Of a stretch of DNA of 64,000 bases, positions 34,641 through 42,893 are shown one piece after another. Under the pieces are notes generated by a model. The model ran no database searches, was not told the DNA's origin, and saw only the letters and a list, made by a program, of their open reading frames with translations. This stretch comes from Bradyrhizobium diazoefficiens (GTDB taxonomy: Bacteria > Pseudomonadota > Alphaproteobacteria > Rhizobiales > Xanthobacteraceae): assembly GCF_016616425.1 (NCBI RefSeq), contig NZ_CP067101.1:4526001-4590000 (forward strand), in the 5' to 3' direction. Numbering within the stretch: the stretch's first letter is position 1; each line of letters begins with the position of its first letter. The position numbers and the translations under genes are program-made.

Positions 34641-36085
34641 TCATGCTGTCTCGGCTGCCTTGCCGAGATCATTCGCAGGTGAACCGCTGGCTGCCATGCC
34701 AACCGACGTCAACGCGCCGGCCTTCGACAATCGCAACGAGACCAGCGCGGCGACGGCCGACAGTGCTGCCGTCGACAGCAGCACCGCGGCATAGCCGGCC
34801 GCCATCGCCTTCGCGCTCGTGAGACTGCCCGCACTGGCGAACACCGCGCCCGCCACGGCCGCGCCGCAGGCCCATCCCAACTGGCGCATGGTATTGTAGA
34901 CGCCCGAGGCTTTGCCCATGTCCGGCGGCGCAACGGAGCTGAGCACCGCGCTCTGCACCGCCGGCATCGCCAACGCAATGCCGGCCCCTGCCAGCACCAG
35001 CGGTGCGATCCAGGCGACATAGCCATAGACGCTGCCGCAGAGGACCGACATCCACAGCAACGCCGCGCTCTGCAGCAGCAAGCCCGTCACTGCCGGAAGC
35101 TTCTCTCCGAACCGGCCGGCAGCAGTCCCGCCGAGCGGTGCGACCGCGAACAGCGATAACGTCCAGGGCAGCATTCGTTCGCCCGCACCCAATGCGCTCG
35201 CCTGCTGCACCATCGAAAAATACTGGGCCATGAAGATAAGCGTGCCCATCATGCTCATGAACATCAGCAGGCACGCGATGTTGCCTGCCCTGAATCGAGC
35301 CGAGGTCAGCAATCGGCCAGGCACGAGCGGAAACGTGCACAGACGCTGCCAGGCAAGGAAACCAAGGGTCGCCGCCGCCCCTCCGCTGAGGGCCAGCAGC
35401 ACGGTCGCGCCGGACCAGCCGGACGCATTGCCTTCCGAGAGCCCCCAGACGACAGCCGTCATTGCCGCGGCCAGCAGGGCAACGCCGGGCCAGTCGATTC
35501 GAATGGCGATGCGATCGTCGCGACCGAGGCGCAGCATCGCCAGCAACGCCGTGCCGGCACAGAGCGGCAGATTGATCCAGAACACCCAGCGCCAACCGAG
35601 CACATCCACCAACAAGCCGCCGATGACAGGTCCGGACAATACGGCGAGACCCGTCAGCGCGCTGAACAGGCCCATCGCACGGGGCGTTGAGCCGGAGTCA
35701 CCGCGGCTCCGAGCAGGGTCATGGCGACAGGGACGAGCAACGCCGAGGCGGCACCCTGCAATGCGCGCGCCGCAATCAGCCATTCGATGCCGGGTGCCGC
35801 CGCGCAGCCCATCGACGACACCGCAAAGGCCGACAGGCCGAGGATGAAGATCGAGCGACGCCCGAAGCGATCGCCAAGGGCCGCGCCTGCCATCAGGAGC
35901 GCGGCGAAACTCAGGCTATAGGCCGTCATCGTCCAATGCAGCGCGGATAACGGTGCCGACAGGTCACGACGGATTGCGTCCAGCGCCGTGGTCACGACCA
36001 TGCCGTCCATGACGGCGATGAACGATGCGGCGGCAGTCACTAACAGCACCCAGCGCTGCTGGCTGGTAAATCGTTCGACGGCCAT
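34641..36085 (-). pseudogene. Frameshifted MFS drug efflux transporter (DHA2, 14-helix type)
   Basis: The N-terminal part (36085 down to about 35680) encodes helices 1-4 with AALMAGAALGDRFGRRSIFI-type motif A and ends LLVPVAMTLLGAAVTPAQR. The rest continues in another frame from AMGLFSALTGLAVLSGPVIG to the C-terminus at 34641. The break coincides with a run of four Gs (plus strand, 35681-35684) where five would restore the frame. All other features are intact, so the mutation is recent, phase-variable or a sequencing error. AAGGAG precedes the ATG, and an operator lies just upstream. Confidence 0.85.
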
Positions 36086-36101
36086 TTCCCTCTCCTTATT
36101 A

Positions 36102-36117
36102 TGGACCGATTGGTCCA
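36102..36117. promoter_or_regulatory. TetR operator in front of the MFS gene
   Basis: The perfect inverted repeat TGGACC-GATT-GGTCCA lies 17 bases before the MFS start. The core GGACCGATTGGTCC is identical to the site in front of the TetR gene itself, including the four-base centre. Confidence 0.8.
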
Positions 36118-36134
36118 CATTTGGCCAAAAAAAA

Positions 36135-36704
36135 TCAGTCCAGCGCCTTCAGCGCCAACGTGAGCGCATTCTTCCGGATATCGGCTTCGAATCCCGCGCG
36201 CCCCAGAACCTGCAGGCCGTAAAGGTTCGCGATCAGAAAAAACGAAAGTGCGTCTGGATCGGCGGCGGAAGCGAACTCTCCGTCCGCCCTTCCCCGCAGG
36301 ATTGCGTCACGGTAACCCCGCTGCAGCTGCTCTAATCCGCGACGAATGCGTGCGCGGACGGGCCGGTCCTGCCCTGCCAGTTCCGTTGCGCAAACTTGCA
36401 GGAAACAAAGTTTGGAGGACGGCGCAAGGCCCAGGATCTTCTCGAAGCTGCGAACGATAGCGGCCCGTGCAGGCCCGCGCCGCAGGTCTTCGAGATTCGC
36501 CTGCAGTACCGTGTCAATGTAACGGTCGAGCGAGGCCAGCAGCATGTCATGCTTGCTGCCGAATGCTGCGTAAAGGCTGCTCTTGCTCAATCCTGTCTTT
36601 TCGAGCAGGTCGCCTAGCGACGTCGCTTCATACCCCGCGCGCCAGAACAGCTGGAGCCCGCTGTCGAGCACCTCGTCGTAATCGAATTCTCTGAGCCGCG
36701 CCAT
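36135..36704 (-). CDS. TetR/AcrR family repressor
   Basis: A 189-aa regulator. The HTH is at residues about 10-50 (LQLFWRAGYEATSLGDLLEK, TGLSKSSLYAAFGSKHDML). The ligand domain ends NLYGLQVLGRAGFEADIRK, like TetR proteins with a C-terminal domain of the YcdC/TetR_C type. It sits directly upstream of the MFS gene on the same strand, and matching operators lie before both. It probably represses itself and the efflux operon until a toxic ligand binds. Confidence 0.9.
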   Translation of the reverse strand: MARLREFDYDEVLDSGLQLFWRAGYEATSLGDLLEKTGLSKSSLYAAFGSKHDMLLASLDRYIDTVLQANLEDLRRGPARAAIVRSFEKILGLAPSSKLCFLQVCATELAGQDRPVRARIRRGLEQLQRGYRDAILRGRADGEFASAADPDALSFFLIANLYGLQVLGRAGFEADIRKNALTLALKALD

Positions 36705-36708
36705 TTTT

Positions 36709-36728
36709 TCAGGACCGATTGGTCCTGA
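36709..36728. promoter_or_regulatory. TetR autoregulatory operator
   Basis: The perfect inverted repeat TCAGGACC-GATT-GGTCCTGA ends five bases before the TetR start codon. It shares the 14-base core with the operator in front of the MFS gene. Confidence 0.8.
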
Positions 36729-37060
36729 ATTGATAGTCCCGAAAAACAAGGCAGTCAAGCCGCGCGAACAATGACAAGCCATGGAGCACGCGAGGCGCGA
36801 GAATAGATCTGGCGGGGATCATTTGGCGGTCGTCCAGCCGTTCTGCGGCAGCAGATGGCGCAGCCGGCCGGAATCGGCCGTGGACCCCCATCCAAGATCG
36901 TTGGAGCAATGGGTGTGCTCAAGGAGGCGGCGGGCCCGTCAGCGCCCAATGGATTGCCGGGAACTTTCAAACCATAAAGTGGATCTCACGCCTATAGGTG
37001 CTTTTCAGGCCCGCGGGCCTGCCCAGCAACGGCTCCGTCGTCCGCTTTTTGGAGCGCACC
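36729..37060. other. Intergenic region upstream of the TetR gene
   Basis: About 330 bases with no gene that I can support. It should contain the promoter of the TetR gene. Short frames on both strands look like shadows. Confidence 0.4.
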
Positions 37061-37282
37061 TCAACGCCACTCCGCCATGGCACGAATGCTGCTGCGGTTG
37101 AGATGGACTCGATCGTCGACGTATTCGACGGTGGCGAGCGGCAGGAAATGGTCCAAGCCGTCGGGGGCGTGACTCTTGCTGAGCCTGATTTCATCATCCT
37201 CGACGCCATCGATGATACCCACGTGTTTCCCGTCGTTACCCACGACTTCCATGTACTCTTTGATCTGATCGGGTAGGACCAC
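37061..37282 (-). CDS. DUF2171 family protein
   Basis: A 73-aa protein with the DUF2171 pattern: IKEYMEVVGNDGKHVGIIDG then DDEIRLSKS, a HFLPLATVEYVDDRVHLNRS block. It resembles a PRC-barrel-like beta fold. It is common in rhizobia, often next to stress genes; the role is unknown. The start is the GTG at 37282. The C-terminus (SSIRAMAEWR) is of usual length. Confidence 0.82.
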   Translation of the reverse strand: MVLPDQIKEYMEVVGNDGKHVGIIDGVEDDEIRLSKSHAPDGLDHFLPLATVEYVDDRVHLNRSSIRAMAEWR

Positions 37283-37669
37283 GGTGCGGCTCCCTGTTCT
37301 CTATGGTTCGAACGCCGCCTCATTGCGGCTGGTTCCAACGAATGTGGGCTCTCCCACGGATGTCAGGCGGCACAGGAAAGAGATATCCGCCCCGCTCGGG
37401 TACATCGGCTTTTCCCGGATAGTCTCCACCGGGATGCACGATGCACTAAAGGTCGGGCTGAACGACGGCCAAGGCACTGACTTGGCACTTGTAGAAGGTC
37501 TCGACCCGGAAGGCATGGGGGTAGCGAACCTGGCGTCGGGCTGAAATGCGCGTATTGCGGACCGAAGGGCGCGCAGGCTCTGAAATCGCGCTGACCGCGG
37601 TCGACGTTGCCTGTCCCGCACGGAGTGCCGAGAAACCAGGAATGAAAACAGCGCCATGCGAAGCGGCGG
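37283..37669. other. Intergenic region, nothing recognised
   Basis: Nearly 390 bases without a supportable gene. Frames are open on both strands, but their products show no recognisable features. It separates the DUF2171 gene from a small membrane-protein gene on the same strand. Confidence 0.4.
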
Positions 37670-37795
37670 TCAGTCTCCCTTGTTTGCGAGCAGGTACTTG
37701 ACCAGCGCCGCCGCCGCCAACACCAGAACAATGACGACGAGCAGCCAGATTAGTCCCATGCCCCACATCATTCCCGGCATCATATCCTGCATCAT
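37670..37795 (-). CDS. Tiny Met-rich membrane protein (41 aa)
   Basis: Starts MMQDMMPGMMWGMG and continues with one strongly hydrophobic helix (LIWLLVVIVLVLAAAALV) ending KYLLANKGD. Short proteins of this type (Met/Gly/Trp start, single helix) often accompany metal-stress and cytochrome genes. A GAGGTGG ribosome site lies just upstream of the ATG. The Met-rich start could be periplasmic and bind copper, which is only an inference. Confidence 0.7.
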   Translation of the reverse strand: MMQDMMPGMMWGMGLIWLLVVIVLVLAAAALVKYLLANKGD

Positions 37796-37846
37796 GGGCC
37801 ACCTCAGTTCGCTGCTTGCAAGGTGAGTAAAATGACCGGCTATGGC

Positions 37847-38458
37847 TCAGCTCGGTCGCGCGCTGCCCTCATACATGAACGTCATTGGTTTCGGCCCGGG
37901 TATATAGCCGGTGTCCAGTCGATCGATCTGGAATCCGCTGCTCTCGATCATCGTTTGGATTGGACGGTTGAGATGACAGCCGCCGCCAATGCGCTTCCAC
38001 GCCGGAGTCAGGAGATTCTGCCAGCGCCGCACATTTTCTTCGGGTGCCAGCCCGTGCTCGGCGAACAGCAGCTTGCCGCCAGGGCGAAGGATGCGGCGCA
38101 TTTCGGCCAGTGCGCGCGCAGCCTGCGGAATGGAGCACAGGGTCCAGGTCGTTACCACAGTATCGGCAGTATGGTCATCAAGCGGGATCGCCTCGGCGGA
38201 AGCCTCAATGAAGTTGATGGGCATGGCTCGATGCGATGCGCGACGCGCCATGGCCACAAGCTTCGGAGCCGGCTCGAGCGCCAGAATCTCGTTCGCGGAT
38301 GGTCCATAGAAAGGCAGATTCCGGCCGGATCCTATTCCGATCTCGACCACGCGTCCCTCGGCAGCGCCGATGACCCGCTTGCGATAGGGCACGAGTTCCT
38401 TGTTGCGCATCGCAAAGTCACACAGTCTCGGCAGAATAACATCGTTGTAAAAGCCCAT
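37847..38458 (-). CDS. SAM-dependent class I methyltransferase
   Basis: A 203-aa methyltransferase. The SAM-binding motif VVEIGIGSGRNLPFYG (residues 37-52), acidic LALEPAPKLVAMA, TVVTTWTLCSIPQ and LRPGGKLLFAEHGL follow the order of UbiE-type/methyltransferase 11 enzymes. Relatives are annotated as phospholipid or thiol methyltransferase-like. An AGGAGG site lies just before the ATG. It is followed by the 41-aa membrane protein on the same strand, 51 bases on. Confidence 0.87.
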   Translation of the reverse strand: MGFYNDVILPRLCDFAMRNKELVPYRKRVIGAAEGRVVEIGIGSGRNLPFYGPSANEILALEPAPKLVAMARRASHRAMPINFIEASAEAIPLDDHTADTVVTTWTLCSIPQAARALAEMRRILRPGGKLLFAEHGLAPEENVRRWQNLLTPAWKRIGGGCHLNRPIQTMIESSGFQIDRLDTGYIPGPKPMTFMYEGSARPS

Positions 38459-38804
38459 GGATGGCCTCCTCTACTGCGCGGGCGATCTCGTCGTGTCATC
38501 TGACGGGTTAACTCCGCACCGGATGCATCTGAACATCACTTTAGCGGCGTCCATGGGCGCCGTCATTGTCGCTACTCGCACATCCCTTCGAAACGCTGTT
38601 CAGGAGACCGCGTAGCGCTCGCGGACAAGAGTGCAAACCCCGCCGATTTCCACGCGGGCTGCGGGGTAGCCTTGCCACGCAATTAGCGCGCCTTGCCGAA
38701 TTCTTTGTGCTCGCGAGCCCGTGAACCGGGTGGGTCGATAATGCGCCCTTGCCGGCTCTCCTCTCCGTCTGGCCTTTGCCTCGTTTGACTGCTATCCTGG
38801 CCAT
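38459..38804. other. Divergent intergenic region with one hairpin
   Basis: About 345 bases between divergently transcribed genes. ACCCCGC (38637-38643) and GCGGGGT (38661-38667) can pair, but no RNA gene is recognised. Confidence 0.4.
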
Positions 38805-39161
38805 ATGCCGCAAAAGATCGGCCGCATAAGCCGCATAATGAGGCTGCTACTGGCGCTCACATTCATCGTGGCGTTGGTTCCGCACGGCGTCCATGCTGGG
38901 GGTTCTGACGTGATGCTGGTTAGCGTTGCCGCCGCCGGCATGCCAATGTCCGGCAAGTGCAATGGATGCGACACTGATCAGAAGGCGATGATGTCGGCAG
39001 CATGCTCAGGGTACTGCGGCAGTTTCGTCGCCTTACCTTCGGCTGGACCGATGTTTGAGCCTGCCGCGGTCGAGATGGTGAGAGATTTGGCCGAGCCGAT
39101 TCCGATCGGACGCGCGATCCCCCCAGATCCATATCCTCCTAGATCTGCCATCCTGAGCTGA
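38805..39161 (+). CDS. Small secreted Cys-containing protein (DUF2946-like)
   Basis: A 118-aa protein. The signal peptide covers about residues 12-31 (LLLALTFIVALVPHGVHA). The mature part has a Cys cluster (SGKCNGCDTDQKAMMSAACS, GYCGSF) typical of small periplasmic proteins near metal-handling genes. The last 45 residues are Pro/Ile-rich. It is followed by another exported protein and a cytochrome c on the same strand. Confidence 0.6.
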   Translation: MPQKIGRISRIMRLLLALTFIVALVPHGVHAGGSDVMLVSVAAAGMPMSGKCNGCDTDQKAMMSAACSGYCGSFVALPSAGPMFEPAAVEMVRDLAEPIPIGRAIPPDPYPPRSAILS

Positions 39162-39365
39162 GACGCATCGCCGGTTGCGATGCGTCCTTCGGCGCGCGCG
39201 ATGCTGACCGCATCGCGGCAATGAGAGCGGTTTTCTGCCGCGGCAGCCCACTGGCTATTTCGCCAAGAACAGCCAAAACGCAGATCAACAGCCAAAACGC
39301 AGATCAGAAGACAAGAGGCGACTTGCTAATTGCCCCATCGGCTACAAAGCAAAGGAGTGATGCTT

Positions 39366-39860
39366 ATGAAGATTCTCGGAACTAAGCCGCACGCGGATGG
39401 AAGAACATCTAGACCGATGACCAGCCCCAGCCGTCGATCGGCTCTGTTGGTCACTTTCGCCGGCATGGTTGGTGCCGCCGCTCAGCCGCGCGAGGTGCGT
39501 GCGGAGTCCGGCGCACCAGAAGCCCAAGGGCCCGTGTCGGAGTCCCAACGCAATGGGACTAAGCCTGAAGCGGACCGACGCGCGACGTTGGCTGCCGACC
39601 TCCCGAACTTGAAAGCGGTTGGACCGCAAAGCCAAGTGCTGGCCATTCATCAGCACGCGAGTGCCCTCGAGATAGTGACAGCCGACGGGCACGCTCGAAT
39701 GTTCCAGGAGACCGACTTGCGCTTTAAACTCGATACGAGTGACAGAGGCCCATCACCCGGACGGCCCGTCATCTTAGCGGGCGGAATGATGGGCGACCGC
39801 GCGACAGTGTTCTTTGCATCGCCGGCGGAAATCGGCCTCGTAATCAAAAACCAAGGCTGA
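39366..39860 (+). CDS. Exported protein sharing a domain with the next cytochrome c
   Basis: A 164-aa protein. An N-terminal Arg-Arg segment (SPSRRSALLVTFAGMVGAAAQ) looks like a Tat-type signal. The C-terminal 80 residues (PNLKAVGPQSQVLAIHQHAS, then VTADGHARMFQETDLRFK and AGGMMGDRATVFFASPAEIG) align with the C-terminus of the adjacent cytochrome c. AGGAG precedes the ATG at 39366 (a second ATG is at 39360). It is two bases from the next gene, so the two form an operon. The function is unknown. Confidence 0.7.
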   Translation: MKILGTKPHADGRTSRPMTSPSRRSALLVTFAGMVGAAAQPREVRAESGAPEAQGPVSESQRNGTKPEADRRATLAADLPNLKAVGPQSQVLAIHQHASALEIVTADGHARMFQETDLRFKLDTSDRGPSPGRPVILAGGMMGDRATVFFASPAEIGLVIKNQG

Positions 39861-39862
39861 CG

Positions 39863-40588
39863 ATGAAGAAGCTTCTATGGATAGGGCCCATCGCGGTCTT
39901 GGCGAGTTCGACCATATCAGCACCGACGCTCGCCGCGGAAGGAAACGCGGCGCGTGGCCAGCGCGTATTTGGCGCGTGCGCCGCATGCCATTCGCTGGAG
40001 CCGAATCGGAATATGACCGGTCCAAGCCTGGCAAAACTCTGGAATCGCAAGGCAGGAAGCTTGGCAAGTTTCCCACGTTACTCGTCCGCGTTGAAAAGTT
40101 CGGAAGTGCTGTGGGACGACCGCACCATCGACCAATGGCTCAAGGACCCGCAGCACTTCATACCCGGCAACCAGATGACCTTTCCGGGGATCAAGGACGA
40201 TCAACAGCGCACCGACCTCCTCGCGTTTCTCAAGCAAGCCACCCAGCCGGGGCATGCGGCATCGCAATCGGCGCAGCAGGGTGGCCAAATGGGCGGCATG
40301 ATGGGCGGCGGCGGCGGGGTACCCAACTTGAAGGAGCTCGACCCCGAAGGCCGTGTGCAAAAGATCAGCCACTGCGGCGACACTTACAACGTGACCACCG
40401 CGGATGGCAGGATGCGAAATTTCTGGGAGCGCAATCTTCGGCTCAAGACGGACTCGAGCGAAGATGGCCCACAGAAGGGCATGCCCGCGCTCGTTGGCGC
40501 AGGAATGATGGGCGACCGCGCCGATGTGATCTTCGCCGATCCCGAGGAGATTAGTGGGTTCATCAAGAACGAATGTCCAACGCGTTAG
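39863..40588 (+). CDS. Periplasmic c-type cytochrome with C-terminal accessory domain
   Basis: A 241-aa protein. Signal peptide (to about residue 25, ISAPTLAA). Class I cytochrome c domain with one haem site, GACAACHSLEP (about residues 37-47), axial Met in GNQMTFPGI (about 103). A Gln/Gly/Met-rich linker (GGQMGGMMGGGGG) leads to a roughly 85-residue domain repeated from the upstream gene (PNLKELDPEGRVQKISHCGD, AGMMGDRADVIFADPEEIS). It is a soluble electron carrier; partners are unknown. Confidence 0.87.
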   Translation: MKKLLWIGPIAVLASSTISAPTLAAEGNAARGQRVFGACAACHSLEPNRNMTGPSLAKLWNRKAGSLASFPRYSSALKSSEVLWDDRTIDQWLKDPQHFIPGNQMTFPGIKDDQQRTDLLAFLKQATQPGHAASQSAQQGGQMGGMMGGGGGVPNLKELDPEGRVQKISHCGDTYNVTTADGRMRNFWERNLRLKTDSSEDGPQKGMPALVGAGMMGDRADVIFADPEEISGFIKNECPTR

Positions 40589-40802
40589 CCGCTGGCCCGA
40601 ACTTGCCATGCGTCAGACCGAGCTCTAGTCGTCTTGTATCCGGTGGACACCAATGTGATTTCGGCGGCGGCGCCGTCGAGATCGGCATCGCCCGCATTGA
40701 TCGCCTGGATGGATAACCATTCCGTCCAGCTATTGCATCGTCACGGCACATGCACCAAATGAGGTCTGGGAGGCAGGCACTCATTGCTCCAGGAGGGCGA
40801 GC

Positions 40803-41900
40803 GTGGCCAGCAGAAGGGCAAGCGAAGAGCTCCCCGTGATCGCGCGCTTCGAGGTGCGTCGCCGCGACTACCTCGCGCCAGACGGCTCGGCAAACCGGCC
40901 GCTCCCCGCCTTCGCCACCGATGCCAAGCTGCTTGTCGGGCTGTATCGCGCCATGGTGCTGCTCCGGCATTTTGACCGAAAGGCTGTCGCATTGCAGCGC
41001 ACCGGCCGGCTCGGGACCTATGCGGTCTCGCTCGGCCAGGAAGCAGTCTCCGTCGGGATGGCGAGTGCGATGCAAGAAGAAGACGTGCTGGTCCCCTCGT
41101 ATCGCGACAACGGCGCCCTGATTTGGCGTGGCGTCAAGTTGGAGGAGATCCTGTTGTTTTGGGGTGGGGACGAGCGCGGCAATGACTTCTCGGGGCCGGT
41201 GCATGATTTCCCGTTTTGCGTTCCTGTCGGATCCCAGGCACCGCATGCCGCAGGCGTCGCCTACGCCCTCAAGCTGCGCAAGGAACCGCGTGTCGCCGTA
41301 TGCATGTTCGGCGACGGCGCCACCTCGAAAGGCGATGTTTACGAAGCGATGAATTTCGCCGGCGCGCACAAATTGCCGATCGTGTTCGTCGCCGTCAACA
41401 ATCAATGGGCCATATCGGTGCCGTTGCGGCTGCAAACCGGGGCGGAAACGCTGGCGCAAAAGGCCATTGCCGCCGGCTTCACCGGCGAGCAGGTCGATGG
41501 GAATGACGTTGTGGCGCTACGCGCTGCGGCCGCAGAAGCCATTGCCGCGGCGCGCGGCGGCAAGGGCCCTCGCTTCATCGAGGCGGTCACCTACCGGCTC
41601 GGCGATCATACAACCTCCGATGATGCATCCCGCTATCGTTCGGCGGAAGAAGTCCAGGCTCATTGGAAGCAAGAGCCGATTGCGCGGCTCAGGTCTTATC
41701 TTGTTCGCCAAAAAATGTGGAGCAAGGCAGACGAGGAGCAACTGGCGGCCGAGTGCCATGAGCGTATCGAGGCGGCGGTCGAGCGCTATCTGGCGACGCC
41801 GCCACGCCGTCCCGAGACCATGTTCGATCACCTCTATGCCGACCTGCCCGAGGCCTACGCCGTGCAACGTCGTGAACTCTCGGGAGAGCACGATGACTGA
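40803..41900 (+). CDS. pdhA: 2-oxoacid (pyruvate) dehydrogenase E1 component, alpha subunit
   Basis: A 365-aa thiamine-diphosphate enzyme subunit. The ThDP motif is GDGATSKGDVYEAMNFA (about residues 170-186) ending in NNQWAIS; ERGNDFSGPVHDFPF and PSYRDNGALIWRG are conserved blocks. With E1-beta it decarboxylates pyruvate or a branched-chain 2-oxoacid and passes the acyl group to E2. It starts with GTG preceded by GGAGGG. It overlaps the next gene by eight bases. The exact substrate is not fixed by sequence. Confidence 0.91.
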   Translation: MASRRASEELPVIARFEVRRRDYLAPDGSANRPLPAFATDAKLLVGLYRAMVLLRHFDRKAVALQRTGRLGTYAVSLGQEAVSVGMASAMQEEDVLVPSYRDNGALIWRGVKLEEILLFWGGDERGNDFSGPVHDFPFCVPVGSQAPHAAGVAYALKLRKEPRVAVCMFGDGATSKGDVYEAMNFAGAHKLPIVFVAVNNQWAISVPLRLQTGAETLAQKAIAAGFTGEQVDGNDVVALRAAAAEAIAAARGGKGPRFIEAVTYRLGDHTTSDDASRYRSAEEVQAHWKQEPIARLRSYLVRQKMWSKADEEQLAAECHERIEAAVERYLATPPRRPETMFDHLYADLPEAYAVQRRELSGEHDD

Positions 41901-42873
41901 GATGACGTTGGTCGAAGCCATCAACCTGGCGCTCGGACGCGCGATGGAGGATGATCCAGCCGTGGTCGTTCTCGGAGAGGATATCGGCGTCGACGGCGGC
42001 GTCTTCCGCGCCACCGTAGGCCTGCAGAAGCGCTTTGGTTCGGAGCGCGTTCTGGATACGCCGCTTGCCGAGCTCCTCATTGGCGGTCTTTGCGTCGGCA
42101 TGGCGGCGCAGGGGCTCAAACCCGTCGGCGAGATCCAGTTTATGGGATTTATCTATCCCTGCCTGGATCAACTGGTGAACCATGCATCGAGAATGCGCAA
42201 TCGTACCCGGGGACGCCTCACCTGCCCGATGGTTCTGCGCACGCCGCATGGAGCCGGCATTCGCGCGCCTGAGCATCATTCCGAAAGCACCGAGGCGATG
42301 CTCGCCCACATTCCCGGCTTGCGAGTTGTCATGCCTTCGTCGCCGGAACGCGCCTACGGTCTTCTCCTCGCTGCGGTCCGCGATCCAGATCCGGTGGTGT
42401 TTCTGGAGCCAACGCGGCTGTACCGCGCGGCGAAGGGCGAGGTGGAGGACAATGGCGAAGCCTTGCCGCTGGATCGTGCCTTTGTCCTGCGGGAAGGTCG
42501 CGACGTCACATTGATCAGTTGGGGCGCGGTGTTGAAGGAGACCATGGCCGCGGCCGATGCGCTTTCCGCCGAGGGTATCGCTGCAGAGGTCATCGATCTT
42601 GCCACCCTGAAGCCTTATGATGAAAACACCGTGCTCAGTTCGGTCGCGAAGACCGGGCGTTGCGTCATTGTGCACGAAGCGGCACGCACCGGCGGATTCG
42701 GAGCCGAGATCGCCGCGACGATCGCTGAGCGTGGCCTGTCCTCGCTGCTCGCGCCGGTGACGCGTGTCAGCGGCTACGACACCGTCATCCCGATGGCACG
42801 CCTCGAGCAACACTATATGCCTTCTGTTGAACGCATCACCACCGCAACACGCAAAGTGTGCCAATTCAGCTAA
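41893..42873 (+). CDS. pdhB: 2-oxoacid (pyruvate) dehydrogenase E1 component, beta subunit
   Basis: A 326-aa transketolase-like subunit. Conserved blocks: VVVLGEDIGVDGGVFRAT (residues 25-42), DTPLAELLIGGLCVGMAAQG, EIQFMGFIYPCLDQLVNHAS and the C-terminal RTGGFGAEIAATIAE. The start at 41893 (ATG, overlapping the pdhA stop) gives the normal length; the frame is open further upstream, but there it overlaps pdhA. It forms the heterotetramer with E1-alpha. Confidence 0.93.
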   Translation: MTEMTLVEAINLALGRAMEDDPAVVVLGEDIGVDGGVFRATVGLQKRFGSERVLDTPLAELLIGGLCVGMAAQGLKPVGEIQFMGFIYPCLDQLVNHASRMRNRTRGRLTCPMVLRTPHGAGIRAPEHHSESTEAMLAHIPGLRVVMPSSPERAYGLLLAAVRDPDPVVFLEPTRLYRAAKGEVEDNGEALPLDRAFVLREGRDVTLISWGAVLKETMAAADALSAEGIAAEVIDLATLKPYDENTVLSSVAKTGRCVIVHEAARTGGFGAEIAATIAERGLSSLLAPVTRVSGYDTVIPMARLEQHYMPSVERITTATRKVCQFS

Positions 42874-42893
42874 ATCTCGACGGATGTTGTCCC

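Noticed and set aside
41467..41892. Upstream extension of E1-beta
   Set aside because: It lies in pdhA out of frame; E1-beta family similarity begins at 41893.
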